Assembly (NCBI GenBank): GCA_949130495.1 | Contig: OX422220.1 | Coordinates: 121,829,810 to 121,893,809, forward strand | Reading direction: 5' to 3' | Source: Sambucus nigra | Taxonomy: Eukaryota; Streptophyta; Magnoliopsida; Dipsacales; Adoxaceae | DNA length: 64,000 nt | Shown here: positions 9,059 through 20,917 of the stretch, piece after piece | How the letters are laid out: every line of letters begins with the position of its first letter | Numbering within the stretch: position 1 is the stretch's first letter | Program-made: the position numbers and the translations under genes | Notes under the pieces: generated by a model | Seen by the model: only the letters and a program-made list of their open reading frames with translations | Database searches by the model: none | Told to the model about the DNA's origin: nothing

Positions 9059-12000
9059 TGTTTTGGATGTGGTAAGCACGGCCATAGGCGCCAGGATTGT
9101 CCGGAGGGAGATAGGGCCCCACAGCAGCAGGGTGCCCGTAATGAGCCACAGAGGCCACTATTTCCACCTGCCCTCCCAGCTCCAGCCCAGGTGCCATCCC
9201 TACCAGCCATTCCAGCAGCTCCAGTGCAGCAGGGGCAATTACAGTATGGACGTGTCTATAACGTCCACCAGGCAGCAGCTCCACAGGCACCACCCGCGTT
9301 TGAGGGTATGTTTCCTATCCATGGTACTATGGGTCGAGTTTTATTTGATACGGGGGCAACGCATTATTTTATAGCTACGCATTTTGCGAAGGCCTTAGGG
9401 TTGTTAGCCACAGCAGAGAGCACAGTGATGTGTGTAGACTCACCACTGGGGTGTGGGTCCCTTATTTTCTTTATATGCCGGGGAGTGGGGGTAGAGATTG
9501 GTAGCTTGGTATTACCTGCAGATATGTTAGTTTTAGACATGCACGAGCATGATGTGATTATTGGTATGGATTGGCTCACAGCTTATAGAGCCATGATTGA
9601 TTGCTTTGGTGGGAGCATTGTTTTTGCCATTCCGGGGCAGGAGATGTTTGTAGTGGCGATGCCTCGCCCAGAGGGAGGCTCGACCGCTCATTTGTATTAC
9701 ATAGAGGAGGATACCTCTAAGGAGGTTGTGATTCCCTTAGATTCGATCCCAGTTGTCAGGGAGTATTCTGATGTGTTTCAGGAAATACCAGGCCTACCCC
9801 CCAGTCGAGAGATAGACTTTGTCATAGATTTATTGCCAGATACGAGACCTATAGCACGCTCACCATACCGTATGGCTCCGGCAGAGATGCGAGAGGTACG
9901 AGATCAGATAGAGCAGCTGTTAGGTCAGGGCTTCATTCGCAGGAGTACCTCACCTTGGGGCGCTCCAGTTTTGTTTGTGAAGAAGAGAGATGGTTCACTG
10001 AGATTGTGTGTGGACTACCGGGATCTGAACAAGGTCACGATACGGAATAAATATCCGTTGCCTCGAATCGATGATCTGTTCGACCAGCTGAGGGGAGCAA
10101 CTTTCTTTTCGAAGATAGATCTGAGGTCGGGGTACCATCAGCTACGTATTAGGGAGAAGGATGTTTCGAAGACTGCTTTCTTGACGAGATATGGGTCCTA
10201 TGAGTTCAGGGTGATGCCGTTCGGACTCACAAATGCTCCAGCCATTTTCATGGACTTGATGAACCGAGTATTCAGAGAGTTCTTGGATCAGTTTGTCATC
10301 GTCTTCATAGATGACATCTTGATATATTCACACTCCGAGGAGGAGCATGCCGAGCACTTGAGGCGGGTTCTTCAGACTCTGCGAGAGCATCAGTTGTATG
10401 CTAAGTATGAAAAGTGTGGATTCTGGTTGTGAGAGGTACAGTTCTTGGGGCATGTTGTTTCTGAGCAGGGGATAGAAGTTGACCCGAGTAAAGTATCAGC
10501 GGTGAGGGAGTGGGGACAACCCACGACACCGATGGAAGTGCGTAGTTTCTTGGGATTATCCGGATACTACAGGAGATTCATTCGGGGATTCTCTAAATTA
10601 GCGGGTCCATTGACGAATCTGACTCGCAAGGGGGTACCATATGTGTGGGATGACGCTTGTCAATTGGCTTTCGACGAGCTGAAAGACAAGCTTACTTCAA
10701 CGCCAGTCCTTGCTTTACCGAAGTCGGGTGCGGAGTACCTGGTTTACACAGATGCCTCTTTACGGGGACTTGGGGGAGTACTTCAGCAGGAGGAGAAGTC
10801 TATAGCTTTTTCCTCCCGCAAGCTTAAGCCGCATGAGAAGAATTACCCCACCCACGACCTGGAGTTAGCAGCGGTCGTTTTTGCATTGAGGATATGGAGA
10901 CACTACTTATTGGGGGAGAAGTTTCGTTTGTTCACAGACCACAAATTACTGCAGTACCTGTTCACTCAGCGAGAGCTAAATATGCGTCAGCGCAGATGGC
11001 TAGAGTTTGTGAAGGACTACCAGTTCGATATACAGTATCATCCGGGAAAGGCCAACGTAGTTGCTGATGCGTTGAGTCGAAGACCGGTAGACGAGGTAGC
11101 AGATGTCTGGAAAGCAAAGTGGAAGGAGTTAGGCCACGAGGACGCAGTAGCACGTTCTTTCATATCCGTGATGTCAGTCACACCCGAGATTGTTATGATG
11201 GTAATACAGGCCCAGACCACAGACCCGTTTTTGCCAGGAGCAGATTGTACGACTTTTAGCCGAGGGTGCGGAGTCCTATTCTGTTAGTTCTGATGGGGGT
11301 TTGAGGTTTAATGGGAGATTGGTGGTTCCAGATGGAGCAGAATTATGTCATGCAGTGATGACCCAGTCTCACGGGTCCCGGTTTGCGGTGCATCCTGGAG
11401 GGGATAAGATGTACCAGGATATGAGGAGACAATACTGGTGGAGTGGAATGAAAAAGGACATTGCTGAGTTCGTGTCCAAGTGTTCTACCTGCCAGCTGGT
11501 GAAGGTGGACCATCAGAAACCGTCAGGATTGCTTCAGCCATTGGAAGTACCCGCATGGAAGTGGGAGAGTATTTCCATGGATTTTATTACAGGGTTGCCT
11601 ACATCACAGCGGGGCCACGATTCTATCTGGGTGATTATAGACCGTTTGACCAAGGTGGCTCATTTTCTGCCGGTGCGAACAGATTATACCACGGGTCAGT
11701 ATGCTCAGTTATTCATCGCTGAGATTGTCAGATTACACGGGGTGCCCCTGAATATTGTGTCAGATAGGGACAAGATTTTCGTGTCACGTTTTTGGGAAAG
11801 CTTTCAGGAGGCTATGGGTACTGAGTTGAGGTTGAGTTCAGCTTACCACCCATAGACAGATGGACAGACAGAGCGTACTAATCAGATGTTAGAGGATATG
11901 CTACGCATGTGTGTTCTCGATTTTGGAGGAGGTTGGGAGACACATCTTCCACTGGTAGAGTTTGCTTATAATAACTCTTATCAATTCACGATTGGCATGG

Positions 12001-12668
12001 CTCCATTTGAGGCTTTGTATGGCAGGCCTTGTCGTTCCCCAACTTGTTGGCTTGAAGTGGGGGATAACAAGTTGCTAGGACCAGAGGTGATTCAGGAGAC
12101 CTCCGCGAGGATTGAGATGATCAGGAGTAAAATTCGGATAGCCCAGGATAGGAAGAAGAGCTACGCCGATGCGAAACGGTTCTTCCGGAAGTTTAGCGTG
12201 GGGGACCAAGTGTTATTGCGTGTATCTCCTATGAAGGGAGTGATGAGGTTCGGGAAGAAGGGGAAGTTGACTCCGAGGTACGTGGGACCATTTCCCATCA
12301 TCGAGAGGATTGGGCCGGTTGCATACAGGTTGGGACTGCCAGAACATTTACATCGCATCCACGATGTATTCCACATCTCGTCGTTGAGATGATATCTTCG
12401 GGATGATATGGCCCATACTCACATTGCGATAGATGAGATCGACTTACAGCCTGATAGCTCTTACGAGGAGAGACCGGTGGTTATCCTAGACTATAGTGAG
12501 AGGAGATTGAGGTCGAAGATAGTTTCACTTGTGCGGGTCCAGTGGGAGCATCATAATGTGGAGGAATCCACTTGGGAGCGCGAGGCAGATATACGCAAGA
12601 GATATCCAGAGTTGTTTTTTCCAGGTATGCCTTATTTTCCGAATTTTGGGACGAAATTCCGTTACTAG
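9059..12668 (+). pseudogene. pol: pol of element A: zinc knuckle, protease, RT, RNase H, integrase, chromodomain-like tail (disrupted)
   Basis: This continues the gag frame. In order: CCHC knuckle (9059-9100, CX2CX4HX4C); aspartic protease with DTGATH at 9347; RT with [10 protein letters not shown] and FIDD at 10304-10315; RNase H with Asp 10751, Glu 10862 and Asp 10937; integrase with an HHCC finger (about 11350-11500) and D, D, E at 11580, 11763 and 11871; and a chromodomain-like C-terminus from about 12400. Breaks are a TGA at 10430-10432, a one-base insertion near 11230, a TAG at 11853-11855 and a TGA at 12390-12392. The true stop is a TAG at 12666-12668. All catalytic residues named are still present. 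The chromodomain would have steered integration through chromatin contact. Confidence 0.95.
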
Positions 12669-12676
12669 GGGGGAAG
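12667..12676 (+). other. Polypurine tract of element A
   Basis: AGGGGGGAAG lies two bases upstream of the 3' LTR. It is the second-strand primer site for reverse transcription. The same motif precedes the 3' LTRs of elements C (minus strand) and E. Confidence 0.9.
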
Positions 12677-12678
12677 TA

Positions 12679-15600
12679 TGTAATACCCCGTATTTTTATG
12701 CTATATTAATTTGGGGATTTATTAAAGTTAATGTGAATGAATTATTTAATAAAAATCCAGAAATTAATTTTGTTATAATTATTAACGTGACGAGAGTTAG
12801 TAATTATGGGAAATTTGTTGAATATTACTATTGAGCAAAGTAATATATTATATTGGTTATATTGAATGTCATGAGTGAGTTAAATGACAATTTCAGAAAT
12901 TTAAGTCGGAACGTGCTCGTGTCGCGTCGGGACTAAATTTTGATAAATAAAAAGTGAATATTTTATAAGTTGCCCGTATGGTCGTTTTGAGTGCGCCAAC
13001 GCGTCCGGAAGGGTCGAGATAGTCAGAAAAGTGTATCCGGGGGTGTAGTTTGGGTCTCGGGGCGTTTTTAGGCCTAATTAGTAACCCGGGAGGGCATTTT
13101 GGTCATTTCACATTTATGGGTAATTAAACCCACGAAAATCAGAAACCTATATCAGCCATTTAGGTTAGTCAGCTAGGGTTAGAAAACTCAAACACAAGTG
13201 ACGGCCATAGGAGAGGGAAGAAGAAAGCTTCCAAGGCTCCAAAAGTCATCCGTTTGCACCGCCGTCACCGCCAACGCGTAGATCGCGAGACGGGCTACGC
13301 AACCAAACCAAAAACATCTGCAAATCAGAACGTCGAAAATCCCAGGCAAGTGTTTATCTTGCTATTTTCGTTGGTGCAATTTCCATATTAGTTTAGGAAT
13401 GATTAGGGATGAAATATGTGGAAGAAAACCCAATTTGTGATAGGAAAATCCATGTAGTATTGGTTTGTATGATGATTCTGGAAACCTTGCCATGTAGAGG
13501 AAATTAACTACGAAATTTTGATGATTATAAGAAAGAAATTCTGCAGAAAAATTTGTTAGAAATCTGTTTAAGAAAATTCTAGGGTTCTTGATAATTAGAT
13601 ATAATTTTGGGTTGAAAATCCATGTTTAAATGATGAATATGTACATGCCTTACGTTAGAAACATCTGGTATAATGTTATAATGTTAGTAGTAGAATTTTT
13701 GGGACGTTTGGAGTTGAAAAATATGGATTTGGATGAAGATAGATGGTAGAACCCGTAACTGCAATTCTGCAGAAATCAAAATACCTGCTTGATCGATCGA
13801 TCGAGCATAGAGCTTCGATCGATCGAAGATTCGATCGATCGAGTCCCAGACCTCGATCGATCGACCCCTCCTGGCAGACTCCTATTTCCCTTGTTTAATT
13901 AGTTAAATTAAATTTATCGTGAAATAATTCTTGGGTATTCTTAATAAAATGGTTTGGGAGATATGAAAGACCAGTAGGACATATGAATAAGTGTTGGGAA
14001 CTTTATTATAAGACGAGAATTTTGCTTTTGGGATAATTATATAATGAACGATGAAACTACGTATTTCAAGTGAGAGATTACGACGAATAGCTACGATAGT
14101 GAATAAAGGTATACCTACTGAATTTTCTACTTGGAAGGATAGAGTCCAGGAGTGTCACGTAATAAGTGAGAAAACCCTTCGAGTTAAAGTTAGAGATGAA
14201 ACCTTATACGTAATACTAATAATGTGAAATTAAGGATAAATGTTGTAATTATGGGTGACGAGAGGAACCTATATTAATATGATAAAAGTGGTATATTTAT
14301 ATGATTGTGTGTACATATATTATATACATGTGAAAAACATACCGCGCTACTTGCTATCCTTGAGGTTACCGCGCTGGGACAGTCTTATCTCGATGGGACC
14401 TTTATGGGGGGATATTGACTTGTACCCTAGAAAATAGATATCCTTGGTACAGGCTATCGAATTGATAGTTCAGACGGTCCTAAGAGACGCGAGTATGTGC
14501 CATCCTCTTAGAGACTTGGAATCTATGCTTCGCCTCGATATTGTTTGTGTATGTGTTAATAAAATTCGAGAGTGATTCCGAATTTGTATTCCCCTTGATA
14601 TGAGTGGTACGGGGTTTGGATAGTAGAAGTATGCACGCACCATAGTTTTATTTGGGGTGCTGTTATTTTATATATATTATACGAGTAGTTAATATATATA
14701 TGAGATTTGGAATTTTGAAACTGCCTACTGTGATTTGATAAGTAGGACATGGTTGATGACTCAAATAGTAAATACTTGTTTCGTGAAAGTATAATATGAC
14801 ACTGGGAAACTTTATAAATTAATAAAGCTAAAACGAGAGTTGTGCTGCTAATTGGAAGTATTCTTTTAAAACAATGATATTGTTCGGTTTTGAAATCTTA
14901 TGAGTAAGTTAAGATAAGCTAAATTATTGGGAAGGTTAGTATGATAAAATGATAAGATAAACCGTTGGGAAGGTTAGTACGGTAGGCGTGCACATTAGAA
15001 GAGAGGTGAGAATTTCTCAAGAGAGTGTCGCTCTAATATGTTGTTGCATTGGCCTGTATCAATTTAAATACTTGCTAAACGTATTTTTCAATCAAACACA
15101 CTTTCGGGCTCTGACCCATTTTTCTCTCTCTCTCTCTCTCTCTCTCTTGTATATATATGTATGTATTACAGGTGCCCAGCCACAGGGGCGTCTTGCTTAG
15201 GATCTCTTGGAAGGAACGTGCTGCAGCTTAGGTGGGAGTTGCAGGTCTCTTGATTAGATGACTTCGTTCATTCGGATCCACTCTTAGTACTTTCATTTAG
15301 TTGAGCATGTGTAGCTCTTTCCATTATTCCGTTGTTATTGGACATTTGTATTTCAGTTATTTCCAGTATTGTTACTATGGGTTTTATTCAGTTTGATTGT
15401 GTTACTTTATATTTCGCATGTTGACATTCGATTGACAAATGTTTTAAATTATTGGACTATGTTACAGATATTTAATGTGGTGTGATTCTTACTTATTGAA
15501 TGTTGTTAATAAAATAAATAATTTTCTTTAAATAAAATTTGGAAAGTATGTATGAAAATGGTTTTGACACTTAGCTTAATTATTTAGGGTGTTAAATTGG

Positions 15601-15707
15601 AAAATTTATTTTTATCGACAGTGATGCTGAGAATGAACCAACTGTTTACCTTGATTTAATTTAATAAAGGAGTGATCGCCCGGTATTTAATTAGGCGGGG
15701 TGTCACA
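12679..15707 (+). repeat. 3' LTR of element A
   Basis: It starts TGTAATACCCCG and ends GGGGTGTCACA, followed by the gaccc duplication. At 3029 bp it is nearly the same length as the 5' copy. The GATCGATC palindrome cluster recurs at 13791-13864 and the CT microsatellite near 15122-15150 is slightly longer. Confidence 0.95.
13791..13864. repeat. Cluster of four self-complementary (GATC)n blocks in LTR A (3' copy)
   Basis: All four CGATCGATCG-type blocks are identical to those in the 5' LTR, although the LTRs differ at about 41 other places, including a T/C change right after the cluster. Confidence 0.9.
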
Positions 15708-15712
15708 GACCC
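15708..15712. repeat. Target-site duplication of element A, right copy (gaccc)
   Basis: Exact match to the 5 bp before the left LTR. Element B integrase coding text resumes directly after it on the minus strand. Confidence 0.95.
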
Positions 15713-16157
15713 TTCATGAATATCTTCGATCAAATCTTTCACTTCGGAGGGATGGACACATCTTTGTAGCCCTGCTATAATTCCTCGCCTATATAAAATA
15801 CCACTAGTCAATACATAACGAGCAGCTTTAAACTTCAGTTTTTTGATTGCGAGCTTATCAGTTGGTAAAGCCCCCTCTTCAATATAAGCCCTGATGGGGT
15901 CCATCCAAGATGGTCCCAAGTCAAGGGCGATGAAGTTTATCATCAGATCTTCGTCGATGCTTCGACTAGGCAGGATTTCTATTGGGATTATTCTTTGTAG
16001 CTCGGTCCGTGTGGCTGATGCTAACCGAGCTAGGGCGTCTGCTCTTGCATTCTCTAATCTTGGTATTCTAATTAATTGAATTGCAGTAAAACTCGATATA
16101 ACCTATATCGCTTTTGCATGATACCTGGCCATTAATTCTCCTTTTGCTGCATAGCTC
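15713..16157 (-). pseudogene. Element B pol: end of the archaeal-type RNase H and start of integrase
   Basis: On the minus strand this reads from the tail of the second RNase H (AKGELMARYHAKA, then ENARADALARLAS, a hallmark of Tat-lineage aRNase H ends) into the N-terminal integrase region (SGILYRRG, VHPSEVKDLIEDIHEG). It stops at the element A insertion inside the H2C2 finger. One in-frame stop lies near 16107. It is continuous with the integrase part at 3759-4777 once element A is disregarded, and was separated from the front of its own aRNase H domain by the inversion next door. Confidence 0.85.
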
Positions 16158-16710
16158 TGCATAAACCGGAGAAATCAGGAAGATTGATGTACTGGGCAGT
16201 AGAACTTGGTGAATATGATATAATTTATGAGCCTAGATCGTCGCTCAAAGGGTAGGTAGTATCGGATTTTATCGCAGAATTTACTCAGGAGGATTCCTCC
16301 GATGAGCAGGAGTTGAATACAGACCAACCTGTGGATGTTATAGGATCATGAAACTTAAACCCCGACCAACTTACGTCGATGGACGAGCAGCGAGAAGCAC
16401 TGGAGGAGGACAAAAGGAAGCATTAAATATTCCACCGAGGAACTCTGTCTGACCAAGAGTTTGAAAATGAGGTACCTGTGTGGAACTTGTATGCAGATGG
16501 CTCTTCGTGCACTACAGGCAGTGGAGCAGAGATTATTCTAAACAGTCCGGATGAGATTGATGTGGAGTATGCTCTGCATTTTCAATTTAAGGCTTCTAAT
16601 AATGAGGCCGAATATGAAGCAATGATCGTGGGTTTAAGCCTGGCCAAAACTATGAAGGCAGAGCAAGTCGTTGTGTTCAGTGACTCTCAGTTGAATGTAA
16701 ATCAATGGCA
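16157..16710 (+). pseudogene. Inverted segment of element B: end of RNase H plus front of archaeal-type RNase H
   Basis: All other pol text of element B is on the minus strand, but this piece reads on the plus strand: SGRLMYWAVELGEYD and DFIAEFT (end of RNase H), then a linker and the aRNase H front with YADGSS, NNEAEYEAMI and FSDSQL (the Asp, Glu and Asp catalytic set). On the left the minus-strand text breaks off just before AAKGELM; on the right it breaks off after YTDMPL. These are the partners expected on either side if the segment had been flipped in place. Stops within it (about 16253, 16349, 16425) show decay. Breakpoints are estimated to within about 10 bp. Confidence 0.85.
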
Positions 16711-17972
16711 TATCAGTGTACACCACTATAGTATGGGCTTGGAAGTATGGCCTCATCCTTCTGCTTGCTTCAATCAGTGCTAGCGTCAACTTTTCCAACC
16801 TTGGATATCTGATTTCTGCTCGTCAAAAAGCTTTGCTGGTGTAATAGACTGGTTTTTGTACTCCGTCCTCCACTCTTATTAACGCTGAGCTCACTGCGTT
16901 TTTTGAAAATTCCAGGTACAAGTATAGTCCTTCTCCCATCACTGGTCTAGATAATAGTGGAGGTGTCCGCAGATACTTCTTCAACTCTTGAAAGGCCTCC
17001 TCGCATTCATCATTCCACTCAAAAGTTTTTCGGACTGTTTTATAAGAATGGGAGACATCTGTCTGTTGCTCGTAACACAAATCTATTAAGTATTGCAACT
17101 CGCCCTGTGAGGCTTTGCACTTCCTTCTTTGTGGTTGGAGATCGCATCTCCAATAGAGCCTTGATCTTTTCAGGGTTCGCCTCAATCCCTCATTGGTTAA
17201 CGATATATCCGAGAAACATACCTTCTCGTACTCCGAATATGCATTTGGTGGGATTCAATTTCATTTGATATTTCTCTAGTTGATCAAAGGTCTGACCTAA
17301 ATCAACGAGATGATCAGCAACTTTCTTGCTCTTCATCAGCATATCGTCAACATAAACCTCCATGTTATGACTGATTTGCTCTGCAAACACCTTGTTCATC
17401 AGCCGCTGATATGTTGCACCTGCATTTTTAAGTCCAAAAGGCATAACATTATAACAATAAGTTCCCCTTGGGGTGATAAAAGAGGTACTCTCCCTGTCCT
17501 CTGGCTTCATCTTAATCTGGTTGTAACCAGAATAAGCATCCATGAAACTCAATAATTCATGCCCCGAGGTAGCATCCACCAGTTGATCGATTCGGGGAAA
17601 AGGAAAATGATCCTTTGGGCATGCCTTATTAAGATCAATGAAGTCTACACACATCCTCCACTTGTTATTTTTCTTCTTTACCATGACCATATTTGCCAGC
17701 CAATCGGGATATTTGACATCTTTAATAAAAGAGGCTTTTTATAGTTTGTCTACTTCTTCCTGTATAGTTTGGTTCTTCTCAGGACTGAACACTCTTCTTC
17801 GCTATTTTACTGGATTGATTTCCTTGTTCACGTTGAGCTCGTGACACAAGAAATTCGGATCTATCCCTGGCATGTCTTCATGACTCCATGCAAAAGTCTG
17901 ATTTCTACGCCTTACAAATGCTATCAATTCTTGTTTTATCGATACATCCAGTGATGTACCAATTTGAGTTGT
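16711..17972 (-). pseudogene. Element B reverse transcriptase and first RNase H (front part)
   Basis: Minus-strand text runs from a linker with MPGIDPEFLCHELNV-type residues near 17870 into RT, with CVDFIDLNKACPKD, FMDAYSGYNQI (motif A Asp), MPFGLKNAGATYQ and the YVDD active site at about 17343-17355. RNase H then begins with FEWNDECEEAF and TSKAF and breaks off after YTDMPL at the inversion. Stops include a TGA after TSKAF near 16826. The motifs are those of Tat-lineage Ty3/gypsy RT. The lineage call is supported by the second RNase H next to it. Confidence 0.9.
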
Positions 17973-18977
17973 TCATTCAGGATGCTCGTCGTCCAGAATG
18001 ATATTTTCAGTAGCCTCCATGACCTGTCCCTTCACGAGCTGAGACTCATCTCTAGGGTCTAGCGTTTCAATATCTGCATCTTCTACTTCATCCACCTGAT
18101 AGGTAGTAGTCTTCTTCCTGGATTCTTCACGCTCCTCCTGTTCGGCAGATGAATAATAGCATTCCCGAGCTACTTTATGGTCGCCTTTCACAACTCCCAC
18201 TCCAAAATTGGTTGGGAATTTTAAACATTGATGTATAGTAGATGGTACCGCCTCGAACTTCTTCAGACCTACCCTTCCCATTATGATATTGTAAGCTGAT
18301 TGGACATTTTTATCTATTACGAAAAAAGCGTATTCTTTCTGTCCGACAAGCAGGCCATGTACAAATAAGCATATCCAACTTGATCGTTCCAGGTGGAAAA
18401 ACCTTCTCACCAGTAAAACCAAGGAGGGGCCTGTGATATGGCTCCAACAGGGATAGCTTCAGATTCAACTGTCAAAGCATGGATAGAATATGATATCTGT
18501 CGAGCTACCATTATCTACCAGTACTCATGAAATCACCACTTCTTTCATTCTCATCTTGATCACTAATGGGTCATCATGAGGATATAACACACTTGCCAGG
18601 TCGTTCTGAGAGAAACCAATGACCAATTTATCTTTATTCACCTTCCTCGGGCGATCATCTCTAGCCAGATTTATTCGCTGAATGTACGAGCAAGCTTGAG
18701 CCTCATTGAGGTAAGCTTTCCTCTCTGTAGTCATGTCCCCACTTCCTGCATCTCCACCTGTAATAACATTACATTCAAATGATCCAAAATGGATTGAAAA
18801 TACCTCACGTTGTGGTTGCCTTAGTCTTTTGGGGAGATCGGGGTCATCTTGGTCATCTTCTGGATCTTCTTCGTGACTTCTCTTCATGTCTTCTTTTTCT
18901 CGACGAGGAGATTTAGATCTTTGCCTTCTTCGGTCGTTGGTCTTTTCACCATTTCGACGATCAACATACTTGGTCAA
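17973..18977 (-). pseudogene. Element B zinc knuckle follow-on, protease and linker
   Basis: On the minus strand a basic Arg/Lys/Ser-rich stretch with an acidic DPEDDQDDPD patch leads to PHDDPLVIKM and the aspartic protease active site Asp-Asn-Gly-Ser-Ser at about 18499-18515. DNGSS in place of DTGAS is usual for this lineage. An in-frame TGA at 18525-18527 sits just before the active site, and the reading frame shifts near 18430. The C-terminal half (18422-17973) holds NIIMGRVGL-type protease text and an acidic linker to RT. Confidence 0.8.
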
Positions 18978-19018
18978 TTTTTCCCGCCTGATGAGTGCTT
19001 CAATTTCATTCTGGAGAG

Positions 19019-20536
19019 CTATGCAATGCTTGGTGGTGTGACCATGGTCTTTATGGAACTCGCAATATTTGGACTTATCCTCTTGTCAGGATCTGCCTTA
19101 ATTTTTTCTGGCCAGTTTAGCTCCTCGCCATTCTTGATTTCTTCCAGAATGTGGTTTATATCTACCTTCAAAGGAGTATAATTTCTAAATTTCTTCAACT
19201 GTTCCAGTGCTTGCTTTGCTTTCGACTGTCTATTGCCACCATTATTCTTTTGATCCTTCTTCTCAGTCTTATCAGCCTCGACCTTGGTTTCCTTAGTATC
19301 TGCACTCTTCTTTACAGCCATGGCCTCCTCGACATTCATGATTTTGGATGCTTTTGCCATCAGTTCAGCCATGGTCCTAGGCGGATCCTTGGCTAAAGTG
19401 TAGTATAATTTATCCAGTAACAGTCCACTCATCAGAGCAGTAATTGTTGTTTTCTCCTCGTAATCAATTACCTCCAGTTTCTCGTTATTGAAATGAGTAA
19501 TATAATCCCTGGTGCTTTCACCTGTCTTTTGTCTAAAACTCAGTAAGTGTGCTACTCGTTTGACTAGTTTCGCTCCAAAATAGAAGTTCCCAATAAAGAG
19601 TTCTGCTAGTTGAAAGAAGGTCGTAATTTTCCCCCGAGGAAGGTTATTGTACCATATATGAGCAGATCCGGTAAGAGTTCCTGAAAATGCCCTACATCTC
19701 ATCTCATCTGGAACTGCATAGATATCAGCAACAGCTTAGTATTGTTCTATATGAAGGATATGGTCAGTCTTTCCATCATATTTAGGCTTCACCATAGGAG
19801 CTTTGAATTTTGATGGTGTGGAAAAATCCACAATTGCCTGTACAAATGGTGTCCCTCGGACAAAAGTTCTTTGTAGAGGATTCTTGGCCTTAGCCATTTC
19901 CCCTAATCTGTCCTCCAACCTCTGAATAGAGCTCTTCCATGCATCATTTCCCTCCTCGGGCCTATTGGTTTGAGCAACTGATCGCGTTGAATTTGCCTCT
20001 TGGGTTCTTTCATTACAAGCAGTTGGTCGTGATTGGGCAGAGCCTTCCCTTACATCGGATGGTCGTTGAGAGTTCGTCGACACAATCCTAGGGGGACTTA
20101 TATTCCTCCTAGGGCCCAAACGATTAAAAGGAGAGATTCTACTCAACCTTTCAAGAGCACCGATCCTTTTTGGAGATAAAGTGACGTTTTGTTGAGTGTC
20201 TGTAGCTCGTACTGAGGAAGTCCGACTAGGCTGATAAGAAGGATCATTAGATCTTTCAGTACGATATGAGTCGGTGCGTCTGGATCGAGATTCCTCTAAC
20301 GTTCTCCTAGTTTACGAAGAGGGTAAACGAGTATTTCTCTGGACACTTTGTTGTCCTGATTGAGCCGACACTCCGCTTTGAACAGTTTGTATAAGTTGTC
20401 GCATAGTTTCTTGCATGGACGTCTGGCCTTGGGCCAAATTAGCCATTATACTAGCCAGATCTGGAAAATTTGGGGGAGTAGATGGATTTGGAGGGATCCC
20501 AGTGTTTCGATTACTGGGTTCTGGATTATCAGCCAT
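19019..20536 (-). pseudogene. gag: gag of element B
   Basis: I chose ATG 20536 (MADNPEPSN), 64 nt inside the LTR end; the frame is open further upstream but is non-coding there. A Gln/Ser/Pro-rich N-terminus is followed by an Arg-rich stretch, a helix (QRLEDRLGEMAKAK) and the gag capsid domain (GSAHIWYNNLPRG, ELFIGNFYFGAK, TRDYITHFN). The Lys/Glu-rich C-terminus leads to a zinc-finger-like CEFHKDHGHTTKHC (about 19020-19061), reached only after a frameshift near 19081. In-frame TAA stops lie at 20312-20314 and 19736-19738. It would have formed the particle shell. Confidence 0.85.
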
Positions 20537-20579
20537 TGATGATGAATTGTTTTGGTGAAAAACGCTAATTACAGTCGTT

Positions 20580-20596
20580 TCCCACAGACGGCGCAA
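20580..20596 (-). other. Primer-binding-site region of element B
   Basis: On the minus strand GCGCCGTCTGTGGGAAA follows the 5' LTR by a few bases. A GGCGCCGTCTGTGGG-like sequence is commonly found just inside the LTR of Tat-lineage plant elements. The priming tRNA is not certain from the sequence alone. Confidence 0.6.
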
Positions 20597-20797
20597 ATCT
20601 GTTGATGTAAAAAATTAGATTATCTCTAATTAATTAATAATAGATAAAATAAATAAGACAAAAGAATTTTAAAGTGGTTCAGCCTTATAAGAATGGCCTA
20701 CGTCCACTATTTTTGTATTGCTGACTGTTTGACTGAAATTCTCGATAAGTATTTTACCAAGAGATCCAGAGTCCCCTTCTAATGAGGAGGTTACAAT

Positions 20798-20806
20798 GTA
20801 TTTATA
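20798..20806 (-). promoter_or_regulatory. TATA box in the LTR of element B
   Basis: TATAAATAC on the minus strand, about 200 nt before the LTR end, oriented toward gag. It is the best promoter candidate in this LTR; the start site is not determined. Confidence 0.6.
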
Positions 20807-20917
20807 GCCTTGAGGCTATACATGTGAAAGGACAATGCGTTGTTATCTAGTAGACATATACATATGTACCATAATAATGAGCATTTAATGCGCAGTCGTC
20901 TATTTTATTCTCTTGAT

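Larger units (their letters stand above)
4783..15707 (+). mobile_element. Element A: full-length chromodomain Ty3/gypsy retrotransposon (Tekay/Del-like), decayed
   Basis: A complete 10.9-kb element: 5' LTR, Met-tRNA primer site, gag, pol (protease, RT, RNase H, integrase, chromodomain-like tail), polypurine tract and 3' LTR, bounded by perfect gaccc duplications. Its ~3.03-kb LTRs, single gag-pol frame and C-terminal chromodomain-like segment point to the Tekay/Del clade of chromoviruses. I counted about 41 differences between the LTRs (about 1.4%), so insertion was recent. Even so, the coding region has four in-frame stops and one frameshift. It interrupts the integrase zinc finger of element B, so it is younger than B. 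Confidence 0.95.
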
